Below, piece by piece: positions 54,401-64,000 of a stretch of 64,000 nucleotides of DNA. Position numbers and translations under genes: made by a program. The notes under the pieces are model-generated. The model did no database searches. It saw only the letters and a list, made by a program, of their open reading frames with translations, and was not told where the DNA came from. The stretch comes from Corallium rubrum (Eukaryota > Cnidaria > Anthozoa > Scleralcyonacea > Coralliidae). Positions within the stretch are counted from its first letter, which is position 1, and each line of letters opens with the position of its first letter. The stretch lies in assembly GCA_964035015.1 (NCBI GenBank), contig OZ036004.1, positions 6,651,384 through 6,715,383 on the forward strand. The letters run 5' to 3'.

Positions 54401-54551
54401 GTAGCATTGTGAATTTTTGGCCCTAGCATTTTAAGGGTTTCCCATTGCTTTATACTTCTAATAAAATATTACCCAACCTTTTAGATGTAACAATGTGCTG
54501 TATGTACGTGGTATTGAAGAAGAAGAAGAAGATGGTGAGATGAGGGAATGA
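51490..54551 (+). CDS. SNRPF: Small nuclear ribonucleoprotein F (SmF), four exons
   Basis: SmF is one of seven Sm proteins that form the ring on U1, U2, U4 and U5 snRNAs. Exons are 51490-51495, 51651-51776, 53628-53692 and 54485-54551, giving 87 residues (human 86). The sequence is nearly identical to human: [37 protein letters not shown] (Sm1), [21 protein letters not shown] (Sm2 region) and the acidic end [11 protein letters not shown]. The first coding exon is only six bases (ATGGCG) before gtaagt. An in-frame ATG in exon 2 (ACG ATG CCC) could serve as an alternative start. It converges on CFAP100 with 416 bp between stop codons. Confidence 0.97.
52515..52725 (+). repeat. Tandem 'ggccaccatttcattgtttt' repeat in SNRPF intron 2
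   Basis: About five imperfect units of 40-60 bp with the sequence ccaccatttcattgttttgg and tacaccantatgg. Confidence 0.8.
53328..53481. mobile_element. MITE in SNRPF intron 2
   Basis: aatagacctttccgcatgaa is answered by ttcgtgcagaaaggtctatt, 154 bp. Interior ends include gattggct and agccaatc as an inverted pair. Confidence 0.75.
53820..54370. mobile_element. MITE in SNRPF intron 3
   Basis: gcacctatcaatgttattcc is answered by ggactaacattgataggtgc. G-rich and C-rich segments inside each end are also complementary (tgtcaggcaagggg / ccctttgcctgacc). Confidence 0.75.
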
Positions 54552-54560
54552 TAGAAAAAT

Positions 54561-54566
54561 AATAAA
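54561..54566 (+). terminator. SNRPF poly(A) signal
   Basis: AATAAA ten bases after the SNRPF stop codon, followed by T-rich sequence. Confidence 0.6.
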
Positions 54567-54952
54567 CTTTGACCTTGTTTACAATAAGTTACTGAAGCAA
54601 CAACAAAAGAATTTCAGGTCGGCCCATCCACATACAATCCATCGTAAAAATAGGGCTGTTATTTGCTTATTTTAAAGACCTTTGTATCCCAACAGTGCAC
54701 AAGCAAGTTTTGGTACTTTCATTGCTACGATTAATTAATACAACATCTTTTTTATCGTATTTAATTTATAAAACAATATTTCAATAGGGTAATTTATCAT
54801 TCCAAGGACTATTACCTTTGTCAATTTGACTTAAAAACTGATTTCTATCCATTATAAAAATGTCTTTTGTATCATTTCTTTTTATTGTACAGTTGCAGCT
54901 AGTTGCAGTCATATTAACAAAAACTTTTTTTACATTTTGCAGTCATACAGTG

Positions 54953-54958
54953 TTTATT
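54953..54958 (-). terminator. CFAP100 poly(A) signal
   Basis: AATAAA on the minus strand, ten bases beyond the CFAP100 stop codon (54968-54970). Confidence 0.6.
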
Positions 54959-54967
54959 AGTTTTCTT

Positions 54968-61563
<6,596 letters not shown>

Positions 61564-62333
61564 TTTGTATTCACGGATTATTTCTTTTCAGATTTCCTTG
61601 AGAACTGTAAATAGAATAGAAACTAATCTTTTCGTATGTTTTTGTTGTACAAGAGAAAAACTCTGGCCTCCACACAGCACTCGAACCCTGAGTGGAGCTC
61701 AGAGTTTTTCAGCTTGTACAGGAAAAACATACGAAAATACTTTACTAACATACAGAAACCAATTTGGGTAGTTTACACTTTACCGTACCCGAGTCATCAC
61801 TGTCAGGTTAGCGTATAAAGCTAGGCAATAAACATGTTAGTGGGTCGGTATAAAGCGTATAAGATAAGCGGTAAACACAGTTACTGATTAGGGTTAGGGT
61901 TTCTTTTGGTTAGGTCATCAAAATAATCTCGTTTGGTGGCACATGAATCGCTGGATTACTCGGGTATGGTAAACTGTAAAAATGCCCTAGATTTATATTT
62001 AGCTTTTCTGGGGAGGTACTTCTCGATCCCTTCTCCTTAAACTAAGTGTCTGAATGCAGTAGAAAAACTAACATTCTCAACAAGAAACAGCCTTCAACTT
62101 CACTCAATACTTCGATCTGTTATACGTGTGAAGTGTTATTTTCTGAGGCTCTCACCCTCTAGATTTACATCAATTCACATGTTTCTTGACACAAAAAGGT
62201 AGACAACACCACTCACAAGCCTAAAATATGCTTACCGTAATGATTTAGGTATAAATTCCAAGTTAAAAATCACTAAATTTTGTTATTGTCGGTTTGTAGT
62301 CATATTTTTCCAATATGGCGACTTTGTGTTCGT

Positions 62334-62347
62334 GTTGTTATGACAAC
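62334..62347. promoter_or_regulatory. RFX X-box upstream of the ciliary gene
   Basis: GTTGTTATGACAAC fits the X-box consensus RYYNYY-N(1-3)-RRNRAC at every position, with a 2-bp spacer. It lies about 100 bp upstream of the donor (62236) of the inferred non-coding first exon of CFAP100. Confidence 0.65.
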
Positions 62348-62640
62348 GGTTACGCCACGCGCGTGGAAAACACGAGAGTGAAGATAGCCTGCGTGCAGGC
62401 TACGTGCCAAGACCCCCTGTTTGGTTCCGCCTGTTTACACGGCGAAATAGGACGAATTCGAGACCGGTCTCGAATTTGTCCGGTACCGTAAACGAACGTA
62501 GCCTAAGAAAATTATGAGAAACTGGTTCCTGACTTGTTCATACGTAGGTAAGCTTAGATGTACCCTGAATAGAGGATAAAGAGCTGACATTCAGGCTAGC
62601 CTAGGTGAGGTTCAAACCTGCCAGTCCTAAAATTTTGCAC

Positions 62641-62696
62641 GTAAGACAGACAGATAAATATACATACGGAAGGACGGACGGACGGACGGACGGACG

Positions 62697-62739
<43 letters not shown>

Positions 62740-62772
62740 GGACAGACGGACAGACGGACAGACGGAAAGACG

Positions 62773-62836
<64 letters not shown>

Positions 62837-62845
62837 AACAAACAA
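62641..62845 (+). repeat. (GACG)n/(GACA)n tetranucleotide tract
   Basis: About 205 bp between the CFAP100 promoter and the EGF gene. The open frames on both strands (CLSV, TDRQ) are artefacts. Confidence 0.95.
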
Positions 62846-62974
62846 TCGAATTACTCTACACTTTTGACGCACGCGTAGTGCATACGGAGTAATTAGAAAT
62901 TCATTACAATTACGTCATACAAAGCGAGCATCTTATTAGCTTGTGATGGAGGCCGTGCATAACTTTCACCAATC

Positions 62975-64000
62975 ATGATCAAAACTCTAATTTTAAAAAA
63001 ATCGCCAAGATTAGACATTCCTCGTCTTCTCTTCTTCACTCTCCTCCTCCTGCTGACGACAACAAGGACTGAAGCTGGTGTTTGTGATTATGAAAACAAG
63101 CCTTGTCATGGGCGAGGAGGATGTTATTTCATTGAAGAAAAACCCGACCAAACTTTCCTTTCAACAAAATGTCTTTGTGCGAGAGGATACAGTGGACGTT
63201 GGTGTCAGTATGAAGGTAAACACAACCCATCTTGTGCCCAAGTGGGAGCAATACAAGTTTTGTTATAAATATTATTGCCCAGCAAACAATTCGTAACAAA
63301 GCCATGATAACATCAAAAGTCGTAAGTAAGCATGATAAAAAAAATTTTTAATAAAGAACTAACGTTTCGTCACTAAAATTTTTTATCATGCTTACTTATG
63401 ACTTTTGATTTTATCATGGCTTTGTTACGAATTATTTGCTGGGCAATAATTTTTATAACAAGATTACGATTCCCGCCTGGTACCTCGATTGCTACAATAC
63501 AAGTTTATTTACTGAAAGCAAGCTGGACGAATGTCGTATTTCAAATAGTTTATGTTTAATAACATGTCTTGTTCAATAATTCTTTGTTGTTGTTTTTTGA
63601 AAAAGACGAAGACAGCAACACCAACTCTGAAGAGAGAGAATTTCAAAAAGGTAAAAAATGAAATGCACCGTTTTTGAAGCTGCTCAATACATGGGCAGAA
63701 TTTGTTTTGTGTGGTCTAAAACACTCGGCTATATCGCTTTTTGTTTTAACTTCAATTTCGGCTACTGTGTTTTTACACATACGTATAACATTTTCCACGT
63801 TAATTTGACGTTTTGAAGCGGTCAAAAATGTTCGCGCCAAAACTCAAAAGCCTAATTTTGTTCTTTTTTATTTTTTCCTGACAGATGTTCCAGGAACACC
63901 GACATTTTTGACGAACATATTACCCTTTTCTTATAATCTCACCTACACTCTTATGTGGAGGAAACCGAGCAATTCCCTGAAGTTCCCCGTTATTTATTAC
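62975..64000 (+). CDS. Secreted or membrane EGF-FN3 protein, 5' part (runs off the window)
   Basis: Exons are 62975-63215, 63606-63650 and 63885 to beyond 64000, with consistent phase (one base carried at each junction). Residues about 18-35 are hydrophobic (LLFFTLLLLLTTT), a signal peptide with a longish basic N-terminus. Residues about 37-79 form one EGF-like domain with six cysteines (CDYENKPC...GGC...TKCLCARGYSGRWC). Exon 2 is a short acidic linker (DEDSNTNSEEREFQK). Exon 3 begins VPGTPTFLTNILPFSYNLTY then TLMWRKPSNS, which looks like the start of a fibronectin type III domain (P-x-P ... W-x-x-P). The rest is outside the window, so a receptor, adhesion protein or matrix protein are all possible. 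Confidence 0.7.
63256..63462. mobile_element. Palindromic MITE in intron 1 of the EGF gene
   Basis: cccagcaaacaattcgtaac on the left is the near-complement of gttacgaattatttgctggg on the right. The arms are about 85 bp and the loop holds aacgtttcgtcac. Confidence 0.8.

Noticed and set aside
62596..62892. Frames of 78-95 codons on both strands
   Set aside because: (GACA)n/(GACG)n repeat.

Overview
The window is a piece of an intron-rich, AT-rich animal genome. All recognisable genes are eukaryotic and split by GT-AG (and two GC-AG) introns. Their proteins match animal families: GPKOW, CHCHD4/MIA40, TAF1C, the Sm protein F, and a CFAP100/CCDC38 ciliary coiled-coil protein. The spaces between exons are packed with palindromic DNA elements, SINEs, LINE 3' ends and pyrimidine microsatellites. 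The gene structures and the abundant palindromes carrying a CTGACGAAGGGCC...CGAAACGT core suggest a non-bilaterian or marine invertebrate, most likely an anthozoan cnidarian. That species guess is inference; the animal origin is firm.

Layout. Positions 1-14 kb hold only a signal-peptide plus LRRNT exon on the minus strand (3682-3848) and dispersed repeats. Positions 14.1-35.2 kb are one plus-strand gene, GPKOW, a spliceosome-associated G-patch/KOW protein. I could rebuild its 14 coding exons, with consistent phases, across about 21 kb of repeat-inflated introns. Positions 37.2-42.4 kb have no convincing protein gene. They do hold a CpG-rich segment with three CCAAT boxes, eleven copies of a hairpin with compensatory base changes, and four tandem copies of a complete-looking poly(A) signal module. 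I propose a plus-strand long non-coding RNA there, which is the most novel item in the window.

Positions 43.8-44.3 kb encode CHCHD4/MIA40, the oxidoreductase of the mitochondrial intermembrane space. Positions 46.7-51.2 kb (minus) encode TAF1C, a subunit of the RNA polymerase I factor SL1. It shares a 265-bp head-to-head promoter with SNRPF (SmF; plus, 51.5-54.6 kb). SNRPF converges on a 21-coding-exon CFAP100/CCDC38 homologue (minus, 55.0-61.6 kb). From memory, the same convergent SNRPF/CCDC38 order exists in human, so this looks like ancient microsynteny. A textbook RFX X-box lies upstream of the ciliary gene. The window ends inside a secreted or membrane EGF-FN3 gene on the plus strand (62975 to beyond 64000).

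The genes do not form one pathway. Pre-mRNA splicing (GPKOW, SNRPF), rRNA transcription (TAF1C), mitochondrial import (CHCHD4) and cilia (CFAP100) are neighbours in a housekeeping-rich stretch. Two unrelated palindromic repeat families carry hammerhead-ribozyme-like cores. All exon boundaries were read by eye from splice signals, phase and family similarity; none has been checked against transcripts.
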